Under the pieces are notes generated by a model, which had not been told where the DNA came from, made no database searches, and was given only the letters and a program-made list of their open reading frames with translations. A stretch of 64,000 bases of DNA from an uncultured Eubacteriales bacterium (GTDB taxonomy: Bacteria; Bacillota; Clostridia; Oscillospirales; CAG-272), in the NCBI GenBank assembly GCA_949299535.1, contig CASGAQ010000009.1:1-64000 (forward strand), in the 5' to 3' direction. Both the position numbers and the translations under genes were made by a program. Shown piece by piece: positions 33,427 to 43,209 of this stretch (position 1 is its first letter; each line of letters starts with the position of its first letter).

Positions 33427-34560
33427 TTATGAGTAATAATATTCGCTTATATATGGATTATCCCCGTTGGGGTCATCCGTAAATATCGCATTTTTATCGA
33501 ATATATCGTATGAAATGTCCTCTTTAAAGACATTCATATATCTGTTTATGTCTTCAAGAGCGGATTTTTTGTTAAGGGCATAGTAAGTCCAAACGCCCGT
33601 TTCGGGATTCATTACGGAACTGCCCGAAAGAGTCTTTATATTCATTCTGTCGCTGTCCACATCGTATACGGCGTTTGCGAAAAATAATATATCATCCGTA
33701 GAAGCATTTGTAGTAACGCGGTCGAAAAGCTGTTTTACTATCTCAACCACGACAGAAACGCTCAGATTGTTTCTTACTTTATTATATACGGCTTTAAGGA
33801 AATCTGCTCTTGCCTCCACCCTGCCTATGTCACCGGTGACATAGCCCGAACGATATCTTATGAATTGCTCGGCGGCTTTGCCGTCAAGGTGCTGCATACC
33901 TTCTTTTAGATGGATATACAGATTCTGCTCCGGATCCTCGTAGTCCATATCGAACGGAACATAATAATCCACGCCTTCGATAGCGTCTATGATATCGACA
34001 AATGCGTCCGTGTCCATAAGCACATACCTGTCTATCTTTACGCAAAGAGCTTTTTCCACTTCGACGCAAAGGACTTCCATCGCGGCTTTACGGCGCTTCT
34101 GACCGGCGTAAGGAGCCTTGTTATAAGCCGAAGTGTAAATGCTGTTTATGCGTGTAACGCGGTATCCGGATGTATCCGGATTTACAAAAGTGTCGCGCGG
34201 TATCTGCAAAATGTTTATCTCATCATTGACCGTGTCGAGCGACACAAGCATCATAACGTCCGTATTTTTGGAAACATCGTCCATTCCGCAGACAAGAAAG
34301 GTGTAATATCCCTCTTTTCTTGTATATACGGTTTGGTCTGTGTTGCCGGACGGAACGCTCGGTACGGATGAGGTTACGTCGGAATTTTCAAACCAGCCGG
34401 GAACAGTACCGTCAAAAGGAACGTCGGAGTTGATATTAGGGCGAAAAGCGGCGTAGCAGAGTCCTGTCAGCACCGCAAGGCAGATAATAAAGCAAACAAC
34501 GGTGATAAGCACTATCGGACGTTCTTTCGGCGTATTTTTTTTCGTATCATTATATTTCAT
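33427..34560 (-). CDS. LytR-CpsA-Psr (LCP) family transferase
   Basis: The protein has 377 residues. A cytoplasmic start is followed by one membrane helix (about 18-40; IVLITVVCFIICLAVLTGLC), a linker and an LCP domain (about 88-320), with LVCGMDDVSKNTDVMML, ILQIPRDTFVN and FIRYRSGYVTGDIGRVEAR carrying the conserved arginines. LCP enzymes attach teichoic acid or capsule polymers to peptidoglycan on the outer face of the membrane. It lies in the yqeK-LCP-rsfS order common in Clostridia. Confidence 0.9.
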   Translation of the reverse strand: MKYNDTKKNTPKERPIVLITVVCFIICLAVLTGLCYAAFRPNINSDVPFDGTVPGWFENSDVTSSVPSVPSGNTDQTVYTRKEGYYTFLVCGMDDVSKNTDVMMLVSLDTVNDEINILQIPRDTFVNPDTSGYRVTRINSIYTSAYNKAPYAGQKRRKAAMEVLCVEVEKALCVKIDRYVLMDTDAFVDIIDAIEGVDYYVPFDMDYEDPEQNLYIHLKEGMQHLDGKAAEQFIRYRSGYVTGDIGRVEARADFLKAVYNKVRNNLSVSVVVEIVKQLFDRVTTNASTDDILFFANAVYDVDSDRMNIKTLSGSSVMNPETGVWTYYALNKKSALEDINRYMNVFKEDISYDIFDKNAIFTDDPNGDNPYISEYYYS

Positions 34561-34575
34561 GGCAATTCCTCAAAT

Positions 34576-35184
34576 TCAGATCATCGAATTCCATGCTTCA
34601 ACCGTTTCGGTATCTATCTGCTGTCTTTCGCGTAGGAGAAATTCCAAAGTGTTTGCAATTATCTTTAAAGTGACGTCCTTTAATAATATTTCGGCATTGG
34701 CACGGTCACGGTTTATTTTCTCACATTTGTTATGCAAATATTCCCTTGTCTTGCGGCAAATATCGTGTTTTCGCGTTTCTTCCGTGTAATCCGCGATAAA
34801 TATCGTCATATCGAGAGCGCTCATATTTTTGCCGCCCGTGGTGTGGTGATAAACAGCGGAAAAAATTTCGTCATCGACAATATCTTTGCCGAAACGCTCG
34901 CGGGCAAAGTGCGCGCCCGTCTTTTCATGCATGGTCGGCTCCGACGACGCGGAGCTTATACCATATTTAATCAACAACGCGCTCTGTTCTTCGGGAGAAA
35001 ATTTTTTCGTTATGTCGTGGAGCAGTGCCGCAGTTACCGCCTTATTCGTAAATGCTTCGTCGAATCCGCATTTTCGGCAGATATATTCAGCCTCGCGCAT
35101 TACGGCAAGCGTGTGCGCGAAACGCTTTTCACCCTCATACAAGCGAACTTCTTCTTTTATCTTTTCAAAATCGGCGCCGTTCAT
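34576..35184 (-). CDS. yqeK: YqeK-type HD-domain Ap4A hydrolase
   Basis: The protein has 202 residues. An HD phosphohydrolase: RFAHTLAVMREAEYI, ALLHDITKKFSPEEQ (the HD pair), EKTGAHFARERFG, AVYHHTTGGKNMS. Family members split diadenosine tetraphosphate symmetrically. The start overlaps the nadD stop (ATGA), so the two are translationally coupled, as usual for nadD-yqeK. Confidence 0.92.
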   Translation of the reverse strand: MNGADFEKIKEEVRLYEGEKRFAHTLAVMREAEYICRKCGFDEAFTNKAVTAALLHDITKKFSPEEQSALLIKYGISSASSEPTMHEKTGAHFARERFGKDIVDDEIFSAVYHHTTGGKNMSALDMTIFIADYTEETRKHDICRKTREYLHNKCEKINRDRANAEILLKDVTLKIIANTLEFLLRERQQIDTETVEAWNSMI

Positions 35185-35780
35185 CTGTAAAGCCCTTTTT
35201 CCTCTATAAAATCGTATACCTTTTTCGGAACGTATGATGAATAATCCTCACCACAAATTATCTTTTCGCGTATCTCGGAAGAAGATATCTCAAACGGTTC
35301 TTCTTTTATTATCTCTATCTTCGCGCCGTACTGCTCCGTGTAAAGTTTCTTCTTTTCTTCCGTAAGCGCCTTTATCTGAGGTGACGGAAGCGTTCTTTGC
35401 ATAAGCACGAGTGTACACATTTTAAATATATCTTCAAACCTGAACCATGTGTCAAAAGTAACGAACATATCCGTTCCGCATAAAAGGAAAAGCTCGCCGC
35501 CGTCCATAAACTCCGGCAAGGTGTAGACCGTATAGCTTTTTCCCTCACGTTTCAGTTCAGTATCGGAAACTATTATACGTTCCTCGCCATCGAACGCCAG
35601 CTTCACCATCTCCAAGCGAAGAGACGGGTCGTCATTCCATGATATCTGCTTGTGAGGCGGTATTCTGTCGGGAATGACATACAGCACATCGAGCTTCATC
35701 TCGCGCAGAAAAGACTTCGCCGCTTTTATATGTCCGTTATGTATCGGGGCAAACGTACCCCCGAATATGCCTGTTCTCAT
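35181..35780 (-). CDS. nadD: Nicotinate-nucleotide adenylyltransferase
   Basis: The protein has 199 residues. It joins ATP and nicotinate mononucleotide to deamido-NAD. Nucleotidyltransferase motifs GIFGGTFAPIHNGHIKAA at the N-terminus, VIPDRIPPHKQISWND, LCGTDMFVTFDTWFR and ISSSEIREKI are all visible. AAAGGAG precedes ATG 35780. It overlaps yqeK by 4 bp. Confidence 0.96.
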   Translation of the reverse strand: MRTGIFGGTFAPIHNGHIKAAKSFLREMKLDVLYVIPDRIPPHKQISWNDDPSLRLEMVKLAFDGEERIIVSDTELKREGKSYTVYTLPEFMDGGELFLLCGTDMFVTFDTWFRFEDIFKMCTLVLMQRTLPSPQIKALTEEKKKLYTEQYGAKIEIIKEEPFEISSSEIREKIICGEDYSSYVPKKVYDFIEEKGLYR

Positions 35781-35832
35781 CGTGCGCTCCTTTATATTTT
35801 CGGTGCCGCCGAATAGTATTCAGGCGGATTTC

Positions 35833-36231
35833 TCATTTTCTTTTTTGATTTTTTTTAAATTTTTCGGCAAGCTTTTTTTTCATCGCGGGTTTTACCGGAG
35901 ATTTCTTTTTTACCGGTTTCTTTTCTTCTATCTCGCAGAAATTTTCGATGTCGAATTTTTTATTCTTTTTCGACTCTCTGTAAAGTATGAATTTGGAACC
36001 GACGACGCTGACAACATCAGCGCCCAAAGCTTCCGCTATCGTGTCGGCGGCTTCTCTTGCAAAAAAGTCGCTGTTCTCAAGCGTGCGGAGCTTTATAAGT
36101 TCGCGCGCTTCCAGAGCATTGTCTATCTGTTCAAGCATATTTTCGTTTATGCCGCCCTTGCCGACCTGAAATATCGTATCGTAATCGTTTGCGCGTCCGC
36201 GAAGATACGCGCGCTGTTTGCTCGTAAGCAT
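35833..36231 (-). CDS. yhbY: YhbY-family CRM-domain RNA-binding protein
   Basis: The protein has 132 residues. Residues 1-95 form a CRM/YhbY domain (LTSKQRAYLRGRANDYDTIF, GKGGINENMLEQI) that binds pre-50S particles. A lysine-rich tail (about 100-132) is extra compared with the usual 95-100 residues and is low in complexity. AAGGAAG precedes ATG 36231. Confidence 0.92.
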   Translation of the reverse strand: MLTSKQRAYLRGRANDYDTIFQVGKGGINENMLEQIDNALEARELIKLRTLENSDFFAREAADTIAEALGADVVSVVGSKFILYRESKKNKKFDIENFCEIEEKKPVKKKSPVKPAMKKKLAEKFKKNQKRK

Positions 36232-36263
36232 AATTTCTTCCTTTGCTCAATTAAAAATTAAAT

Positions 36264-36878
36264 TTATTTTTCGATCTCTTCCGCAAATTTTTCGCAGAAC
36301 AGCTTCATCGCCGCCGCTCTGTGACTTATCGCGTTCTTTTCCTCGGCGTTCATCTGTGCATAAGTTTTGCCGTAAGGCTCGTAAAAGAAGAGCGGGTCAT
36401 ATCCGAATCCGCCGTTTCCGCGGTAGTCGAAAAGTATCTTTCCGGGACATTCGCCGCGAGCGGTGATTTTTCTGCCGTCGGGAAAAACAGCGGCTATTAC
36501 CGAAACAAAATGCGCGCCGCGTTTTTCTTCGGGAACGTCCTTCAGCTTCTCTCTGAGAAGTTCATTGTTCTTAAAATCATCGCACGGTTCTCCCGCATAT
36601 CTTGCGGAGTATACGCCCGGCTCGCCGCCCAGAGCGTCAACGCAAAGTCCGGAATCGTCCGCAACGGCGATATATCCCTTTTGAGCGACCGTGCCCGCTT
36701 TTATAAGCGCGTTTTCTTCAAAAGTCGTTCCGTTTTCAATTATCTCGTCCGTAAAACCAATATCCGAGAGCGTAAGTATCTTTACTCCCGAAGTATTTCT
36801 TTTGAGGCACATATCGTTTATAAAATATTCAAGCTCCTCGACCTTATGTCTGTTGTTAGATGCAAGCACTATCTCCAT
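36264..36878 (-). CDS. rdgB: RdgB/HAM1 XTP/dITP pyrophosphatase
   Basis: The protein has 204 residues. It hydrolyses deaminated purine triphosphates (dITP, XTP) to keep them out of DNA. It begins MEIVLASNNRHKVEELEYFI (nucleotide loop) and carries VADDSGLCVDALGGEPGVYS and GNGGFGYDPLFFYEPYGKT. GAGGTGAGAG precedes ATG 36878, 9 bases downstream of ftsY. Confidence 0.96.
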   Translation of the reverse strand: MEIVLASNNRHKVEELEYFINDMCLKRNTSGVKILTLSDIGFTDEIIENGTTFEENALIKAGTVAQKGYIAVADDSGLCVDALGGEPGVYSARYAGEPCDDFKNNELLREKLKDVPEEKRGAHFVSVIAAVFPDGRKITARGECPGKILFDYRGNGGFGYDPLFFYEPYGKTYAQMNAEEKNAISHRAAAMKLFCEKFAEEIEK

Positions 36879-36887
36879 TCTCTCACC

Positions 36888-37793
36888 TCATTCAAACAGT
36901 GCGGAAACAAAATCATCTGCATTAAATTCTTCAAGGTCGTCTACTTTTTCGCCGACGCCTATAAATTTGACAGGCAGACCGAGTTCGTGTTTTATGGCAA
37001 GAACTATACCGCCCTTCGCCGTACCGTCGAGTTTAGTAAGGACAAGACCGGTTATCTGTGCGGCGTTTTTAAATTCTTTCGCCTGAATAAGAGCGTTCTG
37101 ACCTGTCGTAGCGTCGAGAACGAGAAGCGTTTCGCGCGTTGCTTCGGGAAGTTCCCTGTCTATAACGCGGTTTATCTTCGCAAGCTCCGCCATCAGATTT
37201 TTTTTGTTGTGAAGTCTGCCGGCGGTATCTATGATAAGCACGTCCGCGTCTCTTTTCTTTGAGGCGGCTATCGCGTCGAATACGACTGCGGCAGGGTCAG
37301 AACCCTCTGCCTGTCGGATTATATCGACGCCTACTCTGTCTGCCCACACTTCAAGCTGATCTATCGCCGCAGCACGGAAAGTATCCGCGGCGGCAAGAAC
37401 TACTTTTTTATGCTTTTTCTTCATAACGTTAGCTATTTTTGCAATAGACGTCGTTTTTCCCACTCCGTTCACGCCGATAACGAGTATGACCGTCATGCCG
37501 TCTCCTTCTGCGATAGGCTCTCCCTCGCCGACCATATCCCTGAGTATTTCAAAAAGCACCTTTTTCGTTTCTTCGGGGTCTGTAATATGTTCGTCCTTTA
37601 TACGTTCGCGCAAGGTATCCAGTATGATCTCCGTTACCTCAACACCGATATCGGCAGTGATGAGTATTTCTTCAAGCTCTTCCATCATTTCCTCGTCGAC
37701 GTGTGTAAACGAACGGAAAAGGCTGTTTATTCTGCCCACAAAAGCGTCTTTTGTTTTCGACAGTCCCGCTTTAAGTTTTTCAAAAAATCCCAT
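36888..37793 (-). CDS. ftsY: Signal recognition particle receptor FtsY
   Basis: The protein has 301 residues: a short N domain (1-80) and the NG GTPase. G1 is GVNGVGKTTSIAKIANVM at about 110-127; DTFRAAAIDQLEVWADRVG, IIDTAGRLHNKKNLMAEL and LTKLDGTAKGG follow. It docks ribosome-SRP complexes to the membrane. The acidic A domain of enterobacterial FtsY is absent, as in most Firmicutes. It lies 14 bases after smc. Confidence 0.97.
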   Translation of the reverse strand: MGFFEKLKAGLSKTKDAFVGRINSLFRSFTHVDEEMMEELEEILITADIGVEVTEIILDTLRERIKDEHITDPEETKKVLFEILRDMVGEGEPIAEGDGMTVILVIGVNGVGKTTSIAKIANVMKKKHKKVVLAAADTFRAAAIDQLEVWADRVGVDIIRQAEGSDPAAVVFDAIAASKKRDADVLIIDTAGRLHNKKNLMAELAKINRVIDRELPEATRETLLVLDATTGQNALIQAKEFKNAAQITGLVLTKLDGTAKGGIVLAIKHELGLPVKFIGVGEKVDDLEEFNADDFVSALFE

Positions 37794-37807
37794 AAAAATC
37801 CAACCTT

Positions 37808-40800
37808 TCAGTTAAGAACTACGCCGGTCTTCTTTTCTATTTCCGAAACATTTACGGAAAGCACCTGCGAAATTCCTTTTTCGTGCATAGTAACGCCGTA
37901 GAGCGTGTCTGCTATCTCCATAGTGCCGCGGCGGTGAGTAATAATGACGAACTGTGTGTTTTCGGAATATTTTTTGATATATTCCGAAAACTTATCCACA
38001 TTCACCTCGTCGAGGGCAGCCTCTATCTCGTCCATGATACAGAACGGAGCCGGACTTACCTTCATAATGGCAAAGTACAGTGCTATAGCTATGAACGACT
38101 GCTCGCCGCCGGAAAGCAGCGACAGACTTTTTATCACTTTTCCGGGAGGCGCCGCTTTTATCTCTATACCGGATTCCAGCACGTTTTCAGGGTCTGTAAG
38201 ACTTATTTCCGCGTGTCCGCCTCCGAAAAGTTCTGCGAAAACAACGCCGAAATTTGAATTGACAGCCTGTATAGTCTGAGAAAATTCACGGCACATCTGT
38301 TCTTCAAGAGAGAAAATGATTTTCGTAAGTTCGTCTTTAGAGGATTTAAGGTCCTCTATCTGCGACGAAAGGAATCCGTAACGTTCGTTCACTTCCCTGT
38401 ATTCTTCTATGGCGCCCACATTCACATGTCCGAGTGACTTTATGCGGTCACGGCATTTCGCCTGTTCTGCGGCAACGGCCGAACGATTCTGCTCAGTAAC
38501 TTTTTCAAACCCCAGTTCGACAGCGGCGCTGTATGAAAGCTCGTATTCGTCCCAAAGGAACGAGATGAGCCTGTCCTTCTTGTCCGCCGCACTCTTGTGC
38601 GCCGATTCAAGTTTTGTGTATTCGCGTAAAACAAGTTCTCTCTTATGCGTCAGGTCTTTTTGTTTTGCGCGGTTCTGTGCCTGTGCCTGTTCGAGAACGG
38701 CAGCGGCGTGCGATATTTCTTCACGCCTTTTTTCAAGCTCGCCCGATTTATTCGCGGCAAGGCTGATAACCTCTTTATATCGTGCTATGTCCGCATTTGC
38801 GCCGCTTGTATTATTCTCTGCGAGTTCTGTTTCAGCAATAATTTCTTCCTTGCGCTTAACGTATTCATCTGCTTTTTCCTTGGCAATATTCGCGGCGGAG
38901 AGAAGCAGTTCAAGGTTCTTTTCCTCTTTTGCCAGTTCTATTGCAAGTTCGTTTCTGAGTGTTCGCTTCGCTTCGGCTCTTTCGGAAAGACACTTTTTTT
39001 CTTCGGCAAGTTTCTCGCCGCGCAGTATAAGAGCTTTTATCTGTTCCGCATACTGCTTTTCTTTTTCGGAAAGTTCTTTTATGCTGTTATAGTCTCGCGC
39101 TTTTATGTTTTCAAGCGCACCGCGCTCCTCTTTCAGTTCAGAGAGCGTTTTTTCCATATTCTGACCTGTGGAAAGAAGGACTTGCAGCTGTGTACTTTCG
39201 GCGTCTTTCATTGTGCGAACAACAGAAAGCGCTGTTGAGACGGAATCCCTGCGTTTTTTGATATCCGCAATGTTTTCGGTCATCGTATTTATCTTTGAAT
39301 TTACTTCGGCAAGTCTTTTTTCAAGAGCCGCCACGTCTTCGTTCATTTTGTCTATCTGAGCACGGCGGGAAAGCATACCGCTGTTGTTCTGAGCGGAACC
39401 GCCCGTAAACGAACCGCCGGCGTTTACTACCTGTCCGTCCAAGGTAACAACACGATATTTGAAATCCAAAGATTTCGCTATCCTTGCCGCATTGTCGATG
39501 TCATCCGCCACTATTATTCTGCCGAGCATATTGCGTATTATGCCGGAAAACTTCGAGTCTGCCCTCACAAGCTTTGAGGCAACGGCGACAAAACCTTTTT
39601 TGGAACGCAGAGAAAGTTTTTCTTCATCAAGTTCCGTACCGGTAACGGTCGTTACGGGGCAAAATGTTGCTCTGCCCGCATTCTGACGTTTCAAATACGC
39701 TATCGCCGCTTTTGCGGAGTCCTCGTTCTCCGTCACGATGTTCTGAAGTCCGCCTCCGAGCGCCGTTTCAATTGCCTGAGAATATTTCGGCTCCACTTCA
39801 AAAAGCAGTGATACAGGGCCGTATATAAGCGGATTTTTGCCTGAGGGCGTCAATATCTTGCCCGTCTTATACGCGCTCATAACGAATTTGACGGAGCGAG
39901 AGTAACCCTCAAAAAGTTCTTCCATATTGACAAGGTTTTGTATTTTTACCTTTGTCTGCGATATCTCAATGAATATTTTGCTCTTTTTCTCCGAGAGTTC
40001 TGCTATACCGCGCTCGTTTTCGGAGCGTATTTCCTCAAGCGAGGCGATATCGTCCTTATATTTCGTTTCTTTCTGAGAGTAGTCGTCTATCTTTTCCCTT
40101 GCTTTCTCAATACGCTCTGAAAGCATCTTTATATCTTCTTCGTATCGGCTGATATTTCCGGAAAGCTCGTCCGCTTTCTGCTCGTTCGCCTCTTGACGCG
40201 AAGCGGCGACCGATGCGGCAACACGAGCTTCTACGGTCTGCGAGTTTATGTATTCGGTATCTTTGGCTATCTCTTCTTTTTCCGTTTCTACGCCTTTAAT
40301 CTCGGAATTTATTTCGGAAATCTCAGAATCCGTAAAGTCAAGAGATTGCGCGACTGAGTTTTTCCGCGACTGAGCTTCGCTGTGGTCTGCAAGTCGCAGA
40401 TCATATTCTTTACGTGCCTCGTCTATTGAGCCTTCAAGCTTCGAAAGTTTCTCGGCTGCACCGTCAAGCACGCTTTTATAGTGCGAAAGGTCGTTCTCTT
40501 TTACGAGTATCGATGCTTTGGCTTCGCTGATAGCTGAAGCAGATTCCGATATTTTTGCCGAAACACGCTCATAATCTATTTTGTTTTGCTGTATCTTTTC
40601 AAAAAGACGTTCGTCTTCGCTCTCCATATCCGCAAGCATCTCGTCAGAGGCTTCAAGCTCGCGCCCTGAAAGTTTGAGTTTTGTCGCAAGTTCTTTTTCT
40701 TCTTCGGATGCGTTTTCTATATCATAAACGGAGAGAGAAATATCCGCCGCTTTTTTCTTTTCATATATCTCAAGGTATTTTTTAGCTTTTTCCGCCTCTT

Positions 40801-41431
40801 TTTCAAGAGGGCCTACGCGCATTTCAAGCTCGCTTGCGATATCAGACAAGCGAACAAGATTTTCGTCGGTGGAAAGAAGTTTTTTCTCCGCCTCAGTCTT
40901 TTGATAGCGGTATTTGGCAATACCTGCCACCTCCTCGAAAACGGAGCGTCTGTCTTCGCTTTTTTGTGAGATTATTTCCGCTATTTTTCCCTGTCCGATT
41001 ATTGAATAGCCGTTTTTGCCAAGACCGGTATTGAGGAAAAGCTCCACTATATCTTTAAGGCGCGCGCTTTTTCGGTTTATAAAATATTCGCTCTCTCCAA
41101 CGCGGTAATATCTGCGCGTTACGACTATCTCGTCATATTCGGCAAGGCTCTCATTTTTTCCCGCGTCCTCGCTGTTGTCAAAAACAACGGAAACCTCGGC
41201 ATATCCCATCGGACTGCGCTTCTGCGAACCTGCAAATATAACGTCCTCCATTTTTGCACCGCGGATATTTTTAGAGGACATTTCGCCCAACACCCATCTC
41301 ATCGCGTCGGAAATATTCGACTTTCCGCTGCCGTTCGGGCCAACGACTACCGTGACGCCGCGATTGAAGTTTATAACGGTCTTATCGGGAAATGATTTAA
41401 AACCCTGCAGTTCGAGAGATTTCAATCGCAT
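37808..41431 (-). CDS. smc: Chromosome partition protein SMC
   Basis: The protein has 1207 residues. Its N-terminal head carries Walker A (VVGPNGSGKSNISDAMRWVL at about 29-48). Two long coiled coils flank a hinge at about 510-660 (VSLLFEVEPKYSQAIETALG, GGSFTGGSAQNNSGMLSRRA). The C-terminal head carries the signature SLLSGGEQSFIAIAL and Walker B (FCIMDEIEAALDEVNVDKF). With ScpAB it organises and segregates the chromosome. ATG 41431 lies inside the end of the radical SAM gene, overlapping by 35 bp. Confidence 0.97.
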   Translation of the reverse strand: MRLKSLELQGFKSFPDKTVINFNRGVTVVVGPNGSGKSNISDAMRWVLGEMSSKNIRGAKMEDVIFAGSQKRSPMGYAEVSVVFDNSEDAGKNESLAEYDEIVVTRRYYRVGESEYFINRKSARLKDIVELFLNTGLGKNGYSIIGQGKIAEIISQKSEDRRSVFEEVAGIAKYRYQKTEAEKKLLSTDENLVRLSDIASELEMRVGPLEKEAEKAKKYLEIYEKKKAADISLSVYDIENASEEEKELATKLKLSGRELEASDEMLADMESEDERLFEKIQQNKIDYERVSAKISESASAISEAKASILVKENDLSHYKSVLDGAAEKLSKLEGSIDEARKEYDLRLADHSEAQSRKNSVAQSLDFTDSEISEINSEIKGVETEKEEIAKDTEYINSQTVEARVAASVAASRQEANEQKADELSGNISRYEEDIKMLSERIEKAREKIDDYSQKETKYKDDIASLEEIRSENERGIAELSEKKSKIFIEISQTKVKIQNLVNMEELFEGYSRSVKFVMSAYKTGKILTPSGKNPLIYGPVSLLFEVEPKYSQAIETALGGGLQNIVTENEDSAKAAIAYLKRQNAGRATFCPVTTVTGTELDEEKLSLRSKKGFVAVASKLVRADSKFSGIIRNMLGRIIVADDIDNAARIAKSLDFKYRVVTLDGQVVNAGGSFTGGSAQNNSGMLSRRAQIDKMNEDVAALEKRLAEVNSKINTMTENIADIKKRRDSVSTALSVVRTMKDAESTQLQVLLSTGQNMEKTLSELKEERGALENIKARDYNSIKELSEKEKQYAEQIKALILRGEKLAEEKKCLSERAEAKRTLRNELAIELAKEEKNLELLLSAANIAKEKADEYVKRKEEIIAETELAENNTSGANADIARYKEVISLAANKSGELEKRREEISHAAAVLEQAQAQNRAKQKDLTHKRELVLREYTKLESAHKSAADKKDRLISFLWDEYELSYSAAVELGFEKVTEQNRSAVAAEQAKCRDRIKSLGHVNVGAIEEYREVNERYGFLSSQIEDLKSSKDELTKIIFSLEEQMCREFSQTIQAVNSNFGVVFAELFGGGHAEISLTDPENVLESGIEIKAAPPGKVIKSLSLLSGGEQSFIAIALYFAIMKVSPAPFCIMDEIEAALDEVNVDKFSEYIKKYSENTQFVIITHRRGTMEIADTLYGVTMHEKGISQVLSVNVSEIEKKTGVVLN

Positions 41432-42452
41432 TGCCGTTTTTCCTTTCTTCCAGTATAATTTTTATCTGCGGCGAAGCGTCGCTCATCTCTCTGACCTTGA
41501 AGCCGCAAAGGGAGTATTTTTGTTTCAGATATATCTCGTTTGCGCGTTTTTGACCGATCATTTTGGATACGGCGCCGCGTCCGACGTATATAGTCGCCGC
41601 TTTGCCTTTTGTATCCTCTTTCGAAAGTATCCCATCGGCGCAGTTGCGGTAAAAGCGTGACCATATAAGCTCGCCCGTCGCTTCGTGATACGGACTTGCC
41701 GTCTCGGTTCCGCCTGTGAGCAGTTCGCTTGACTGCAGACCTATTCGTATAACGTTTACCCCGTTGTTCACGAATACCGCAAGGACTTTCGCGCCCTCGG
41801 ATATGACTGTTTCCATATCGGGACTTGAATAATCTCCGCGTTCCATCATACGGCAAAGCTCCGTGTCGCGGAACACGACAGTGGGATATATCCTTGCACC
41901 GCAAGCGCCCATACTGCATATCTTTTTCGCCGTGTAAAGCTCCGTTTCTTCCGTCGCGCCGGGAAGTCCCGTCATCATCTGACCGATAAGCTCAAATCCG
42001 CGGCTCGTTATAAGAGCGCACGCTTTCTCCGTCTGCGCGGAGTTGTGCCCTCTGCCGCTTTTAAGAAGAACTTCGTCGCTCATGCTCTGTATGCCCAGCT
42101 CTATCGTTTTAACGCCGTAGCGAGCAAGGATATCCAATATTTCCTCATCTATATAGTCGGGACGTGTGGATAGCCTTATACTGCCGACTTTTCCGGCGTC
42201 TATGAATTTTTTTGCCGTTTCAAGAAGATATATCATATCCGCACGTTCGATACCGGTAAAGCTTCCGCCGAAAAAAGCTATCTGCACGTCCGCATCGGCA
42301 TCTATCGTGGAAAGTGCGTTTTCTATCTCTCCCTCAGCGGAGGAAAAATCCGCTTTCTCACAGCCGGATATCTTTCTCTGATTACAGAACACGCATGTGT
42401 TCGGACAGCCGAGATGCGGAACGAATATAGGTATGTTTATGTGTCTTTTCAT
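41397..42452 (-). CDS. Elp3-like radical SAM protein
   Basis: The protein has 351 residues. It opens with MKRHINIPIFVPHLGCPNTC, whose CxxxCxxC (GCPNTCVFCNQ) binds the 4Fe-4S cluster. DVQIAFFGGSFTGIERADM, SIRLSTRPDYIDEEIL and ELGIQSMSDEVLLKSGRGHN match the Elp3-type radical SAM barrel; no acetyltransferase domain follows. The family sits between rnc and smc in many Clostridia, and its substrate is unknown. The start overlaps the rnc stop by 4 bp. Confidence 0.88.
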   Translation of the reverse strand: MKRHINIPIFVPHLGCPNTCVFCNQRKISGCEKADFSSAEGEIENALSTIDADADVQIAFFGGSFTGIERADMIYLLETAKKFIDAGKVGSIRLSTRPDYIDEEILDILARYGVKTIELGIQSMSDEVLLKSGRGHNSAQTEKACALITSRGFELIGQMMTGLPGATEETELYTAKKICSMGACGARIYPTVVFRDTELCRMMERGDYSSPDMETVISEGAKVLAVFVNNGVNVIRIGLQSSELLTGGTETASPYHEATGELIWSRFYRNCADGILSKEDTKGKAATIYVGRGAVSKMIGQKRANEIYLKQKYSLCGFKVREMSDASPQIKIILEERKNGNAIEISRTAGF

Positions 42453-43171
42453 AAGCTGCCCTGCTCGCCGAACAGCTTGAGAGCATCGCGCGCGGCGTTC
42501 ATCTCCGCTTCCTGTATTCTTTTTCCCTCTCCCGTGCCGAGAATGTTGCTGTTCACTTTTACGACGCAGGTAAATCTTTTGTCGTGATCAGGACCGCTTT
42601 CACCTATCTTCTCATAACGAACCATCTCCCCATTCTGTTGGACTATCTCCTGAAGCAGAGATTTCGGGTCATTGAACTTATGTGCGGCAAATATATTTTC
42701 CACTTCGTCATTTATAAACGGCAGAAAAAACTTTTTCGCACATTCAAGACCTCCGTCGAGATATATAGCCGCCGCAAGCGCTTCAAAAGCGTCCTCTAAA
42801 TTTGAGTTTCTGTCTCTGCCGCCGCTTTTCTCCTCGCCGTTGCCGAGAAACATATATTTTCCCAGCTCTATCTTTCGTGAGAAAGATGCAAGCGCCGCTC
42901 CGTCAACTATCTCGCGGCGGATATTGGAAAGTTCTCCCTCAGTGCGCTCCGGAAAGGAACGGTAAAGATATTCGCTTGCGATTATCGAAAGAACGGAATC
43001 GCCAAGAAACTCCAGACGTTCGTTTGAGGATATGTTTTCGTTTTTGCGTTCGTTTGAGTATGAAGAGTGGCAGAGAGCATTGCGAAGGAGCTTTTTGTCG
43101 TTAAAGGTATATTTGATCTTTTTTTCGAGCTCCCGCAGATCAACGGCTGATTTTTTCTGTTTTTCCGACAT
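42449..43171 (-). CDS. rnc: Ribonuclease III
   Basis: The protein has 240 residues. The RNase III domain (1-160) has the catalytic motif NERLEFLGDSVLSIIASEYL; a double-stranded RNA-binding domain is at about 168-236 (PKSLLQEIVQQNGEMVRYEK). It cleaves rRNA precursors and duplex RNA. GGAGCTCG precedes ATG 43171. It follows plsX by 38 bases with no acpP between them. Confidence 0.96.
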   Translation of the reverse strand: MSEKQKKSAVDLRELEKKIKYTFNDKKLLRNALCHSSYSNERKNENISSNERLEFLGDSVLSIIASEYLYRSFPERTEGELSNIRREIVDGAALASFSRKIELGKYMFLGNGEEKSGGRDRNSNLEDAFEALAAAIYLDGGLECAKKFFLPFINDEVENIFAAHKFNDPKSLLQEIVQQNGEMVRYEKIGESGPDHDKRFTCVVKVNSNILGTGEGKRIQEAEMNAARDALKLFGEQGSL

Positions 43172-43209
43172 TACGAGCTCCTTTCTGTTTTAAGCGGTGT
43201 TCCCGCTTT

